Positions 7,828 to 15,908 of a stretch of 64,000 bases of DNA are shown piece by piece. Made by a program: the position numbers and the translations under genes. Below the pieces are notes generated by a model. The model saw only the letters and a program-made list of their open reading frames with translations. It searched no databases and was not told the origin of the DNA. Source of the DNA: Bacillota bacterium (GTDB taxonomy: Bacteria; Bacillota; Clostridia; Peptostreptococcales; Anaerovoracaceae); the NCBI GenBank assembly GCA_019420305.1, contig JAHZHL010000032.1, positions 16,580 through 80,579 of the forward strand, written 5' to 3'. How positions within the stretch are numbered: position 1 is the stretch's first letter; the number at the start of each line of letters is the position of its first letter.

Positions 7828-8787
7828 ATGAAGAAACCTTTTAAAATTTTTATTGACGGCGGCGAAGGAACAACTGGTCTGAAGATCCACGAACGGTTCC
7901 GAGGAAGGCAGGATCTGGAGCTTTTACAGATTGAGGAAGAAAAGCGAAAAGACCCTGAGCAAAGGCGGCGGCGAATCAATGAATCGGACATCACCTTTCT
8001 CTGTCTGCCCGACGCGGCGGCCAGAGAAGCGGTTTCTATGATAGAGAAAGATAACGACCATACGAAAATTATCGATGCTTCCACAGCGCACCGGATCTCT
8101 CCGGACTGGGCATATGGGTTCCCTGAGCTTTCAGGGGAGCACAGAGAGCGAATCCGGACTTCCAGCCGGGTGGCGGTGCCGGGCTGTTATGCCAGCGGAT
8201 TTATTTCCTGTGTATACCCTCTTGTGCAAGCAGGCGTGATGCCAAGGGATTATCCGGTCACCTGCCATGGCATTTCCGGATACAGCGGAGCGGGAAAGAA
8301 GATGATCGCGGTTATGGAAGGCGGCGATAAGCCCAGGGAATGTGAGTCTCCCAGACAGTACGCTCTGGGGCAGAGCCACAAACATCTTCCGGAGATGCAG
8401 AAGATCTGCGGGCTTTCTTACAAGCCGATGTTCAATCCGATTGTGGATGATTATTACAGCGGAATGGTGGTATCGGTGCCCCTGCATGTACGGTGCCTTA
8501 CGAAACCATACACAGTGGAAGAAATTCACCGGATTCTCAGCGAACACTATGCGGGACAGACCTTTGTCAAGGTGATGGAACCGGGCGGGACGGAAACCTT
8601 AAAAGACGGATTCCTTCCGGCGAATACACTGGCGGACACCAATCTGATGCAAATTTTCGTCTGCGGAAACGAAGAGCAGATTCTGATCGCTTCCCGTCTC
8701 GATAATCTGGGGAAAGGCGCTTCCGGCGCGGCGGTGCAGTGCATGAATATTATGATGGGGATTGATGAAACCACCGGATTGCTTTAG
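7828..8787 (+). CDS. argC: N-acetyl-gamma-glutamyl-phosphate reductase
   Basis: A 319-residue protein of the shorter ArgC type (AGPR type 2). The N-terminal nucleotide-binding segment is IFIDGGEGTTGLKIHERF, and the catalytic cysteine lies in VAVPGCYASGFI. It reduces N-acetylglutamyl phosphate to the semialdehyde with NADPH, the third step of arginine synthesis. ATG 7828 is preceded by AAAGGAG. It is the first gene of argC-argJ-argB-argD. An unusual 222-base gap with paired repeats separates it from argJ, unlike the tight spacing in the rest of the operon. Confidence 0.93.
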   Translation: MKKPFKIFIDGGEGTTGLKIHERFRGRQDLELLQIEEEKRKDPEQRRRRINESDITFLCLPDAAAREAVSMIEKDNDHTKIIDASTAHRISPDWAYGFPELSGEHRERIRTSSRVAVPGCYASGFISCVYPLVQAGVMPRDYPVTCHGISGYSGAGKKMIAVMEGGDKPRECESPRQYALGQSHKHLPEMQKICGLSYKPMFNPIVDDYYSGMVVSVPLHVRCLTKPYTVEEIHRILSEHYAGQTFVKVMEPGGTETLKDGFLPANTLADTNLMQIFVCGNEEQILIASRLDNLGKGASGAAVQCMNIMMGIDETTGLL

Positions 8788-8801
8788 AACGAAGCGGTGA
8801 G

Positions 8802-8966
8802 TTGTATCCTGCGGCGGCAATTCAAGCCAGATGGATACAAAAGTTTCCCTTTTGGAAGCTTACGATTTTGAGAAAAGCGGAACTGAAGCGGATTTTCATA
8901 AGAATGAATCCGCAAACCCATTACTTTTGTATCCACCTGGGGCCTTTCTCAGGCAGGGGATACAAA
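8802..8966. repeat. Paired inverted repeats between argC and argJ
   Basis: The octamer TTGTATCC or its complement GGATACAA occurs four times (8802, 8833, 8927, 8958) in alternating orientation. This allows two hairpins, 8802-8840 and 8925-8967, the second with inner CCTG/CAGG pairing. In addition GGATACAAAAGT (8833-8844) and ACTTTTGTATCC (8923-8934) form a perfect 12-base inverted repeat around 78 bases. The gap contains no convincing gene. It could be a structured RNA, a protein-binding array or a small mobile repeat. Confidence 0.6.
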
Positions 8967-9009
8967 ATTCAAAAAAACAAACATTGAGGACAGAAAGGAT
9001 AAGGAAAAG

Positions 9010-10227
9010 ATGAATTATATTGACGGAGGGGTGTGCGCTCCGGCAGGTTTTCAGGCGGCCGGCGTGCATTGCGGAATCAGAAGCAAAAACACAGAGAAAA
9101 AGGATCTGGCGCTGATCGTCAGTGACAGATTGTGCAGCGCGGCGGCTGTATATACGACGAATAAAGTAAAGGGCGCGCCCATCGCGGTGACGAAAGCCCA
9201 TCTGGAAAATGGAAAAGCCCAGGCAGTAATCTGCAACAGCGGAAATGCCAACACTTGCGCGCCCAACGGACGGGAAATTGCGGAGAAAACCTGCCAGCTG
9301 ACCGCCGAATATACCGGCATACCGGCAGAGGATATTATCGTTTGCTCCACCGGAGTCATCGGGGAACCTCTCAGCATGGAGCCTTTTGAACGCGGCATGG
9401 GTCCACTTGTCCAGGCTCTGAGCGCGGACGGGGGAACGATGGCGGCGGAAGCCATTATGACGACGGATACGGTTTCCAAGGAATGTGCCGTAGAATTTGA
9501 ACTGGGCGGCAAAACCTGCCATATTGGCGCGACGGCAAAGGGAAGCGGTATGATTAACCCCAATATGGCAACTATGCTTTCCTTTATTGCCACGGACGCG
9601 GCTGTTTCCCCGGAAATGCTGCAAAAAGCCTTGTCGGAAGACATTAAAGATACATACAACCAGCTCAGCGTGGACGGAGATACCTCCACCAACGATACAG
9701 TGGCGATTATGGCCAACGGAGCGGCGGGAAACAAAGAGATTACAGAAGAAGGAGCGGAATTTGAGACCTTCTGCCGCGCCCTGAGAATGGTAACCGAGGT
9801 ACTGACAAAAAAACTTGCCAGAGACGGAGAAGGCGCCACAAAACTCATCGAATGCCAGGTGAAAGGCGCTCCGGATGCAGATGCCGCGAGAATCCTCTCA
9901 AAATCTGTAATTTCTTCGGATTTGTTTAAGTCCGCTATGTTCGGGGAGGATGCCAACTGGGGAAGAGTCCTCTGCTCCCTGGGCTATGCGAGAGCTGACT
10001 TTGACGCCAGCGATATTCAGGTAGAAATGGGTTCTGGGAAAGGCGTGATAAAAGTCTGTGAACATTCGGCGCTGTATCCTCACAGCGAAGAAGAGGCGGC
10101 GGAAATTCTGGCGGAAGAAGAGATTACAATTTATGTGGATTTGCATCAGGGCAAGGGCGAGGCAAAAGCCTGGGGCTGTGATTTAACCTACGATTATGTT
10201 AAAATAAACGGGGATTATCGTTCATAA
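9010..10227 (+). CDS. argJ: Bifunctional glutamate N-acetyltransferase / amino-acid N-acetyltransferase
   Basis: A 405-residue ArgJ. The self-cleavage site is seen in AKGSGMINPNMATMLSF, where the threonine after MA becomes the N-terminal nucleophile of the beta chain. ArgJ transfers the acetyl group from N-acetylornithine to glutamate and so closes the acetyl cycle of arginine synthesis; many members also use acetyl-CoA. The C-terminus (DLTYDYVKINGDYRS) is standard. The start ATG at 9010 follows AGGATAAGGAAAAG. argB begins 13 bases after the stop. Confidence 0.94.
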   Translation: MNYIDGGVCAPAGFQAAGVHCGIRSKNTEKKDLALIVSDRLCSAAAVYTTNKVKGAPIAVTKAHLENGKAQAVICNSGNANTCAPNGREIAEKTCQLTAEYTGIPAEDIIVCSTGVIGEPLSMEPFERGMGPLVQALSADGGTMAAEAIMTTDTVSKECAVEFELGGKTCHIGATAKGSGMINPNMATMLSFIATDAAVSPEMLQKALSEDIKDTYNQLSVDGDTSTNDTVAIMANGAAGNKEITEEGAEFETFCRALRMVTEVLTKKLARDGEGATKLIECQVKGAPDADAARILSKSVISSDLFKSAMFGEDANWGRVLCSLGYARADFDASDIQVEMGSGKGVIKVCEHSALYPHSEEEAAEILAEEEITIYVDLHQGKGEAKAWGCDLTYDYVKINGDYRS

Positions 10228-10240
10228 GGAGGGCTAAGCG

Positions 10241-11137
10241 GTGGTAAATCAAAAGTATTTAGATAAAGCGGAAGTCTTAGTCGAAGCCCTGCCGTACATT
10301 CAGCGGTTCAACCGTAAAATTATCGTCATTAAATACGGCGGCAGCGCGATGCTGGACGAAGATCTGAAGAAAAAAGTCATTGAAGACGTTGTACTTTTAA
10401 AGCTGGTCGGCTTTAAGCCGATTATTGTTCACGGCGGAGGAAAAGAAATCAGCCGGTGGGTGGAAAAAGTGGGGATGGAACCCCGTTTCATAAAGGGCCT
10501 GCGGGTAACAGATGAGGATACGATGGAACTGGTGGAAATGGTTCTGGGCAAAGTCAATAAAGAACTGGTGACCCTGGTTCAGTCTCTGGGAGTAAAAGCC
10601 GTCGGCGTCAGCGGAAAAGACGGCGGGATGCTCCGGGTGTCCAAAAAGCAGGTGGAAGGCGGAGATATCGGTTATGTAGGGCGGATTGAGGAAGTAAACC
10701 CAAAGGTTCTGTATGATCTGCTGGAAAAGGACTTTCTGCCGATTGTATTCCCGGTGGGACTGGACGAACATTTTCATACCTACAACATTAACGCTGATGA
10801 CGCGGCCTGCGCCATCGCGAAATCGGTCAACGCGGAAAAGCTGGCGTTCCTGACAGACATTGACGGTGTATATAAAGATCCGGATGATCCGAAAACTCTG
10901 ATCCCGGAACTTTATGTAAATGAGGCGGAGCAGCTGATTGAGGATGGATATATCGGAGGGGGAATGCTTCCGAAACTCAACAACTGTATTGACGCGATCC
11001 GCTGCGGCGTCTCCAGAGTCCATATCCTTGACGGGCGAATCCCTCACAGTATGCTGCTTGAAATTTTTACGGACAAGGGAGCCGGAACGGCGATTTTATG
11101 CGAAAGAGAGGCGAAATACTACAATGAAGAAGATTGA
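10241..11137 (+). CDS. argB: Acetylglutamate kinase
   Basis: A 298-residue amino acid kinase with KYGGSAM near the N-terminus, the glycine-rich IIVHGGGKEIS and the nucleotide-binding SGKDGGML and FLTDIDGVYKDP segments. It phosphorylates N-acetylglutamate. The start is GTG at 10241 with AAGGAGGG 7 bases upstream. The N-terminal extension VNQKYLDKAEVLVEALPYIQ is the type linked in other bacteria to arginine feedback inhibition, an inference here. Its 3' end overlaps argD by 14 bases. Confidence 0.94.
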   Translation: MVNQKYLDKAEVLVEALPYIQRFNRKIIVIKYGGSAMLDEDLKKKVIEDVVLLKLVGFKPIIVHGGGKEISRWVEKVGMEPRFIKGLRVTDEDTMELVEMVLGKVNKELVTLVQSLGVKAVGVSGKDGGMLRVSKKQVEGGDIGYVGRIEEVNPKVLYDLLEKDFLPIVFPVGLDEHFHTYNINADDAACAIAKSVNAEKLAFLTDIDGVYKDPDDPKTLIPELYVNEAEQLIEDGYIGGGMLPKLNNCIDAIRCGVSRVHILDGRIPHSMLLEIFTDKGAGTAILCEREAKYYNEED

Positions 11138-12293
11138 TGTCAAAAAGATGGACCGGGAGAAAATCGTAGGCACCTACGGGCGTTTTGATCTGGTGGCGGA
11201 TCATGGAAAGGGCGCCGTATGCGTCGATGAGGAAGGAAAGGAATATATCGACTTTACCGCGGGGATCGGCGTGAACTCCCTGGGATTCTGTGACGATGAA
11301 TGGGTAAAGGCGGTCACGAAACAGCTCAAAAAACTGCAGCACGTTTCCAACCTTTTCTATACAGAACCGCAGGTGCGGGTCGCGGATATTCTGACTCAAA
11401 GAACCGGTATGAAAAAAGTCTTTTTCGCCAATTCCGGCGCGGAAGCAAATGAAGTAGCTATTAAAACAGCCCGCAAATACAGTAACAACAAGTACGGAAA
11501 TGATATCAACTGGATTGTGACGCTGGAAAACTCTTTTCACGGGAGAACCATGGGCACGATTACCGCTACCGGCCAGGATGCCTATCATAAGGATTTTTAT
11601 CCATTTTTGGGACATTTCGCTTACTGCAGGCCGGATGATATTGACGATCTTTATGAGAAAGTAACGGATCAGACCTGTGCCATTATGATGGAAATGGTGC
11701 AGGGAGAGGGAGGCGTTGTCAATCTCAGTAAGGAGTTTGTCAAGGCCGCGGAAGAATTGTGCCAGAGAAAGGATATGCTGCTGATTATCGATGAGGTTCA
11801 GACCGGGATCGGCAGAACGGGAAAACTGTTCGCCTATGAATACTTTGACGTGAAGCCGGATATTGTGACGTTTGCCAAGGGTATCGGCGGAGGACTTCCG
11901 ATTGGAGGAGCCCTGTTCGGCGAGCGGGCCTGTGATGTGCTGAAGCCGGGAAATCATGGCACAACCTACGGAGGGAATCCTGTGGCCTGCGCCGGGGCGC
12001 TGGAAGTGTTAAACCGTATGGACGACGCGTTTCTCAAAGATGTGGAAGAAAAAGGCGCCTATTTGAAAGAAAAACTGCTGGCAATTCCGGAAGTGGCATC
12101 TGTTTCCGGCATGGGTCTGATGATAGGTGTTGAATTGAAGAAAAAGAATGCCAAAGACACGGTGAACGAAGCATTGGAAAAAGGCCTGATGATCCTGACA
12201 GCAAAGGAAAAAATCCGGCTTCTGCCGCCCCTTACAATTACCTATGAAGAGATCGACAAAGGTCTGAAAATCTTAGAAGATGTCTTAAAATAG
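11124..12293 (+). CDS. argD: Acetylornithine aminotransferase
   Basis: A 389-residue class-III PLP aminotransferase. SGAEANEVAIKTAR is the cofactor phosphate-binding segment, LIIDEVQTGIGRTGKLFAYE carries the aspartate contacting PLP, and the lysine in TFAKGIGGGLPIGG forms the Schiff base. It converts N-acetylglutamate semialdehyde to N-acetylornithine. The ATG at 11124 lies inside the end of argB (14-base overlap), giving translational coupling; a longer frame from 10938 would only translate argB out of frame. argF, argG and argH are not in the window. No terminator is seen after it, so transcripts may read into sigG. Confidence 0.93.
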   Translation: MKKIDVKKMDREKIVGTYGRFDLVADHGKGAVCVDEEGKEYIDFTAGIGVNSLGFCDDEWVKAVTKQLKKLQHVSNLFYTEPQVRVADILTQRTGMKKVFFANSGAEANEVAIKTARKYSNNKYGNDINWIVTLENSFHGRTMGTITATGQDAYHKDFYPFLGHFAYCRPDDIDDLYEKVTDQTCAIMMEMVQGEGGVVNLSKEFVKAAEELCQRKDMLLIIDEVQTGIGRTGKLFAYEYFDVKPDIVTFAKGIGGGLPIGGALFGERACDVLKPGNHGTTYGGNPVACAGALEVLNRMDDAFLKDVEEKGAYLKEKLLAIPEVASVSGMGLMIGVELKKKNAKDTVNEALEKGLMILTAKEKIRLLPPLTITYEEIDKGLKILEDVLK

Positions 12294-12305
12294 CTTTACG
12301 CCTAT

Positions 12306-12336
12306 AGAATAAAAAGCCTTCGGTCTGCACATAAAT
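12306..12336 (+). promoter_or_regulatory. Forespore-type (SigF/SigG) promoter upstream of sigG
   Basis: AGAATA (12306-12311), an 18-base spacer and CATAAAT (12330-12336) resemble the SigG consensus (TGAATA, 17-18, CATACTA) with one mismatch in the -35 and two in the -10. It is placed about 60 bases upstream of the sigG start. Auto-regulated sigG from a SigF/SigG promoter is the established pattern in spore formers. Confidence 0.5.
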
Positions 12337-12400
12337 AAGATAGGGAAGAAACGCCCGCGCTTAAGGGGAGCAAAGCGAGGATGCGAGGACCTTATTTATG
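12330..12400 (+). promoter_or_regulatory. Inverted repeat that could occlude the sigG start codon
   Basis: CATAAATAAG (12330-12339) and CTTATTTATG (12391-12400) are perfect 10-base arms. The right arm contains the sigG ATG (12398) and abuts its ribosome binding site GAGGA (12385-12389). The left arm coincides with the putative forespore -10. Read-through transcripts from argD would carry both arms, while transcripts started at the forespore promoter would lack the left arm. Confidence 0.55.
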
Positions 12401-13168
12401 GCTAACAAGGTTGAAATCTGTGGGGTGAATACGGCAAAACTGCCCCGCTATAGGGACAAAGAGATGATGGAAATGATCGAAAAGGTCAAGGCGGGAGATG
12501 AAGAGGTAAGAGAGGAATTTATAAAAGGGAATCTGCGTCTTGTGTTAAGCGTAATTCAGAGATTTAACAATCGGGGAGAAAATCCCGATGATCTGTTCCA
12601 GGTGGGATGCATCGGACTGATTAAAGCCCTGGATAATTTCGACACATCCCATGGCGTAAAATTCAGCACCTATGCGGTGCCAATGATTATCGGGGAAGTG
12701 CGGAGGTATCTTCGGGATAACAATAGTATCCGTGTATCCCGTTCTCTTCGGGATACGGCATACAAAGCGCTGCAGGCGAAGGAAAAGCTGGAGCGTCTGC
12801 TGCAGCGGGAGCCTAACGTGACGGAAATTGCCAAAGAACTGGATATGAAGCGGGAAGATATCGTGTTGGCGTTGGATTCCATCCAGGATCCGATTTCACT
12901 ATTTGAACCGGTTTTTCACGATAACGGAGATGCGGTCTATGTGATGGATCAGGTCAAAGATATGAAGAATACAGACGCTAAGTGGATTGAGAATATCTCC
13001 CTGTCTGAAGCGATGAAAAAGCTTTCCCCCAGGGAACGAAATATTCTTACGATGCGTTTCTTTGAGGGAAAGACCCAGATGGAAGTGGCCCAGGAAATTT
13101 CCATCAGCCAGGCGCAGGTATCCAGATTGGAAAAAAACGCGCTTAAATACATGCGCAAATACGTGTAG
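12398..13168 (+). CDS. sigG: RNA polymerase sporulation sigma factor SigG
   Basis: A 256-residue sigma-70 factor whose N-terminus NKVEICGVNTAKLPRYRDKE is diagnostic for SigG, the late forespore sigma factor. Region 2 is seen in NLRLVLSVIQRF, DDLFQVGCIGLIKALDNFD and STYAVPMIIGEVRRYLRDNN. Region 3 is around KALQAKEKLERLLQREPNVT and region 4 in LSPRERNILTMRFFEGKTQM followed by the helix-turn-helix QEISISQAQVSRLEK. It directs forespore genes such as the germination genes and shows the host makes endospores. SpoIIGA and SigE, often just upstream in other species, are absent. A clear terminator follows. Confidence 0.95.
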   Translation: MANKVEICGVNTAKLPRYRDKEMMEMIEKVKAGDEEVREEFIKGNLRLVLSVIQRFNNRGENPDDLFQVGCIGLIKALDNFDTSHGVKFSTYAVPMIIGEVRRYLRDNNSIRVSRSLRDTAYKALQAKEKLERLLQREPNVTEIAKELDMKREDIVLALDSIQDPISLFEPVFHDNGDAVYVMDQVKDMKNTDAKWIENISLSEAMKKLSPRERNILTMRFFEGKTQMEVAQEISISQAQVSRLEKNALKYMRKYV

Positions 13169-13208
13169 ACACTGGAAGCACCACCAGGAAAGGCAAGTGA
13201 AAATGTGT

Positions 13209-13267
13209 CCCCTTTTCAGATGTAGAAACAGAAAACTATATTTGAAAAGGGGCCTTTTATAATTTTT
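13209..13267 (+). terminator. Terminator after sigG
   Basis: The stem CCCCTTTTCA / TGAAAAGGGG (13209-13218 and 13243-13252) is followed by CCTTTTATAATTTTT. Confidence 0.75.
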
Positions 13268-13343
13268 GCAATCGATAAAATTATCCATAATTTATGGGTG
13301 TTTTCTTGAACATAGATTTTATGCTTGTCTAAGGCCTTTTCCC

Positions 13344-13373
13344 TTGACTTCTCTGATCCAAAGGGGATATACT
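13344..13373 (+). promoter_or_regulatory. Sigma-A-type promoter for the TPR-DUF4037-DUF4125 genes
   Basis: TTGACT (13344-13349), an 18-base spacer and TATACT (13368-13373), about 48 bases before the TPR gene. The 13268-13343 stretch shows nothing else. Confidence 0.65.
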
Positions 13374-13420
13374 TGAGTATAAAATGAAAACGGTTACAAT
13401 CATAGAAAGGGGGAAGAAGG

Positions 13421-14236
13421 ATGGACGACAGAATTGATATACAGGAATTTTATAAAGGTTTGGACATTATGTTCCAGAAAAAAGACAGCAAAGAAACCAT
13501 GCGGTATCTGGATAGCTGGCTGAAAACGGCAGAAGAAAAAGCAGATCGCTCTGGGATTGTGGCAGTCTGCAACGAGCTGGGAGGTTTGTGCCGTGTGACC
13601 GGACAGATTGAACGGGCTAAGGAGCTTTACCGCAGAGTACTGGAAAATCTGGAGCAGATGGGACTTTCGAGCACAGAGCATTACGCGACAGCGCTGATCA
13701 ATATGGGAGATGTCTATATCAATGGAAAGGAACCGCAACAGGCGCTGGAGCTGTTTCTAAAGGCAAGAACACTGCTGGAAAAATGCGGCCTGACCGGGGA
13801 TTACCGTATGGCGGCGCTGTGCAATAATATCAGCGCGATCTACCGAGATACCGGTCAGTTCGCGGAAGCGGAGCAGGATCTGGATATCGCCTTCCGGATT
13901 ATACGAGGGCTTCCCCAATACAGGGGGGAATTGGCCACAACCTATATTAATCTGGGCGAACTGCAGGTGCGGCAGAACAAACTGGAAATGGCAAGAGAAA
14001 GCTTTGAAGAAGCGATTCGGATTTTTGAAGAGGATACCGGAGGTCAGGACGTTCATTATTCCGCGGCTTGTGCCGGACTGGGTGAAGTCTTTTTTCTTAC
14101 GGGAAGACTGGAGGAATCCGAAAAATATTATGAGAAGGCGATGCGGCTGATCGAGCGTGATTTCGGAAAGACTCCGTATTACAGTATGATGGCGGAAAAT
14201 CTGCAAAAGGTCCGCCAGAGCCGGCAAAAGCGGTAG
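13421..14236 (+). CDS. Tetratricopeptide-repeat protein
   Basis: A 271-residue soluble protein made of about five or six TPR units (residues 40-260), for example ALINMGDVYINGKEPQQALE and ATTYINLGELQVRQNKLEMA. There is no signal peptide, membrane segment or enzyme domain, so a protein-binding role is likely. It is the first gene of a three-gene set with DUF4037 and DUF4125 proteins and starts behind a good sigma-A promoter and the ribosome binding site AAAGGGGG. TPR, DUF4037 and DUF4125 domains are known to co-occur in Bacillota, but the function is not known to me. Confidence 0.8.
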   Translation: MDDRIDIQEFYKGLDIMFQKKDSKETMRYLDSWLKTAEEKADRSGIVAVCNELGGLCRVTGQIERAKELYRRVLENLEQMGLSSTEHYATALINMGDVYINGKEPQQALELFLKARTLLEKCGLTGDYRMAALCNNISAIYRDTGQFAEAEQDLDIAFRIIRGLPQYRGELATTYINLGELQVRQNKLEMARESFEEAIRIFEEDTGGQDVHYSAACAGLGEVFFLTGRLEESEKYYEKAMRLIERDFGKTPYYSMMAENLQKVRQSRQKR

Positions 14237-14258
14237 CCAGGGACGGAGGTAGCAGACT

Positions 14259-15197
14259 ATGAAAGGAATGGAGCTTGCGAAAGCGTATTTTGAAGAGTAT
14301 GGAATTCCGATGATTGAGACAAGCTTTTCCCAGTATCAGGGCCAGATTGCGGCAGGGCTTGTGGGAGAAGGATCGGAATGTCTGGGATACGACGATGAAT
14401 TTTCTCAGGATCACGATTTTGGACCGGGGTTTTGCGTCTGGATTCCAGAAGATGTTTACCGGGAAATCGGCAATGCCATGCAGGCGGCTTATGACAGCCT
14501 GCCGAAAACTTATCGCGGTTTTACGCGAATTCAGTCGGCGCAGGCGGACAAGCGTGTCGGAATATTTTCGTTGGAACGATTTTATCAGAAATATACAGGT
14601 CTTACCCATGCTCCTAAGGATAATTTGGAATGGTTTCGTATACCAGAGAGCTTTCTTGCTACTGCAGTAAATGGACAGGTTTTCCGTGACCCAATGGGAA
14701 CTTTTTCGCAGATACGGAGTATTCTGAAAGATTTTTATCCTTTGGATGTTATGAAAAAAAAGCTGGCGGCGAGGGCTGCTGTTATGGCACAGGCGGGACA
14801 GTACAATTATCCCCGCTGTATGAAACGGGGCGACAGCTACGCGGCGTATCTGGCCTGCGGAGAATTTGTGCGAGCGGCGCTTTCCGCGATTTATCTGCTG
14901 AATGAACGCTACATGCCCTTTTATAAATGGGCGTTTCGGGGTGCAGATGAGTTGAAGATCCTTTCTGGAACGGTCCATGAACTGAAGGAATTAGTACTGC
15001 TCAGTGACGAAATGGAAAACCGGAGCCGGAAGGAATGGTTAATAGAAGATATATGTATTGAAGTAGGAAGGGAACTGAACCGGAAGGGCTTTACACGTAC
15101 AACAGATGCGTTTCTGCAAAGTCATGGCGAGGAACTGATGAGGAGCATTCGCGACCAGAGGCTCAGCAGTCTTCCGATTATGGTGGATTGTAGATAA
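14259..15197 (+). CDS. DUF4037 domain protein (nucleotidyltransferase-like)
   Basis: A 312-residue protein. Its N-terminal half contains GLVGEGSECLGYDDEFSQDH followed by DFGPGFCVWI. This is the DUF4037 signature and resembles the GS...DxD strand of the nucleotidyltransferase fold, so transfer of a nucleotide is conceivable but unproven. The C-terminal half is helical, with a KRGDSYAAYLACGEFVRAAL segment reminiscent of HEPN/KNTase C-terminal helices. It lies between the TPR gene (22-base gap) and the DUF4125 gene. The biological role of the trio is unknown. Confidence 0.7.
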   Translation: MKGMELAKAYFEEYGIPMIETSFSQYQGQIAAGLVGEGSECLGYDDEFSQDHDFGPGFCVWIPEDVYREIGNAMQAAYDSLPKTYRGFTRIQSAQADKRVGIFSLERFYQKYTGLTHAPKDNLEWFRIPESFLATAVNGQVFRDPMGTFSQIRSILKDFYPLDVMKKKLAARAAVMAQAGQYNYPRCMKRGDSYAAYLACGEFVRAALSAIYLLNERYMPFYKWAFRGADELKILSGTVHELKELVLLSDEMENRSRKEWLIEDICIEVGRELNRKGFTRTTDAFLQSHGEELMRSIRDQRLSSLPIMVDCR

Positions 15198-15248
15198 AAC
15201 AAACATCTCAAAAATGAAAGAAGGAATACCGTAAAAAGGAGGGAGATT

Positions 15249-15878
15249 ATGCGAGAAGAAATAAAACGAAAAAACAGCCAGAAAGATGAATTGATCAATC
15301 AGATCATTGAGATGGAGTGGGAGATGTTCGATCATGTTCACAACGCGGGGGGGCGTGCTCCATGTCAGGATGACGAATGGACTTTTTATACAATGAGGTA
15401 CAGCCAGCATAACGCGTTTAGCGCCGATACCCTGAAAAGCTATGAGCAAGATCTCCTGCAGGCAATTCGGGAGGGGCGGAACCTTCTGACTGAAAAATAC
15501 GCCTATATGATGGAATTTACAGATCCCGATTATTTTGATCAGAATCTGAGAGATCATCTGCCGCGGATTTCGCCGGAAAAAGCGGAATTGGTGGATCAGA
15601 TCGCAAACCTTCTGATTCGGGGAGAAAAAGAATTCGCGGAACAGTATCCGATTTTCAGCGGTACAGGACGGCCTCTTTTCGGAACCGGGGAACAAGATGT
15701 GTCTTTTCATATCTACGCGATTGGAGAACTGAAAACCTATTCCGTAAGAACCCTGCTTTTGTACCTTCAGGATATACATAAAGAGAGGAATCCTTCTTTT
15801 GTGATTCACAGGACAACGGCGGAGTTTTATGGATACAAAAATTTAGACGATGCGGAACAAAAACTGAGAACCAGATGA
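15249..15878 (+). CDS. DUF4125 family protein
   Basis: A 209-residue protein matching the DUF4125 pattern: a helical start (KDELINQIIEMEWEMFDHVH), then CQDDEWTFYTMRYSQHNAFS and a helical C-terminal half. No catalytic motif is recognised. It has a strong ribosome binding site (AAAAAGGAGGGAG) and follows the DUF4037 gene by 51 bases. In some relatives DUF4125 and DUF4037 are, as far as I recall, fused in one protein, which supports a joint function. It precedes the MerR regulator of the microcompartment locus by 30 bases with no terminator between them. Confidence 0.7.
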   Translation: MREEIKRKNSQKDELINQIIEMEWEMFDHVHNAGGRAPCQDDEWTFYTMRYSQHNAFSADTLKSYEQDLLQAIREGRNLLTEKYAYMMEFTDPDYFDQNLRDHLPRISPEKAELVDQIANLLIRGEKEFAEQYPIFSGTGRPLFGTGEQDVSFHIYAIGELKTYSVRTLLLYLQDIHKERNPSFVIHRTTAEFYGYKNLDDAEQKLRTR

Positions 15879-15908
15879 GAATGAGCAAAAATTGAGGGAG
15901 GGCGTTTG

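Noticed and set aside
8788..9009. A small gene in the argC-argJ gap.
   Set aside because: Open frames of about 60 codons exist but are made of the repeats, lack convincing ribosome binding sites and show no protein-like pattern.
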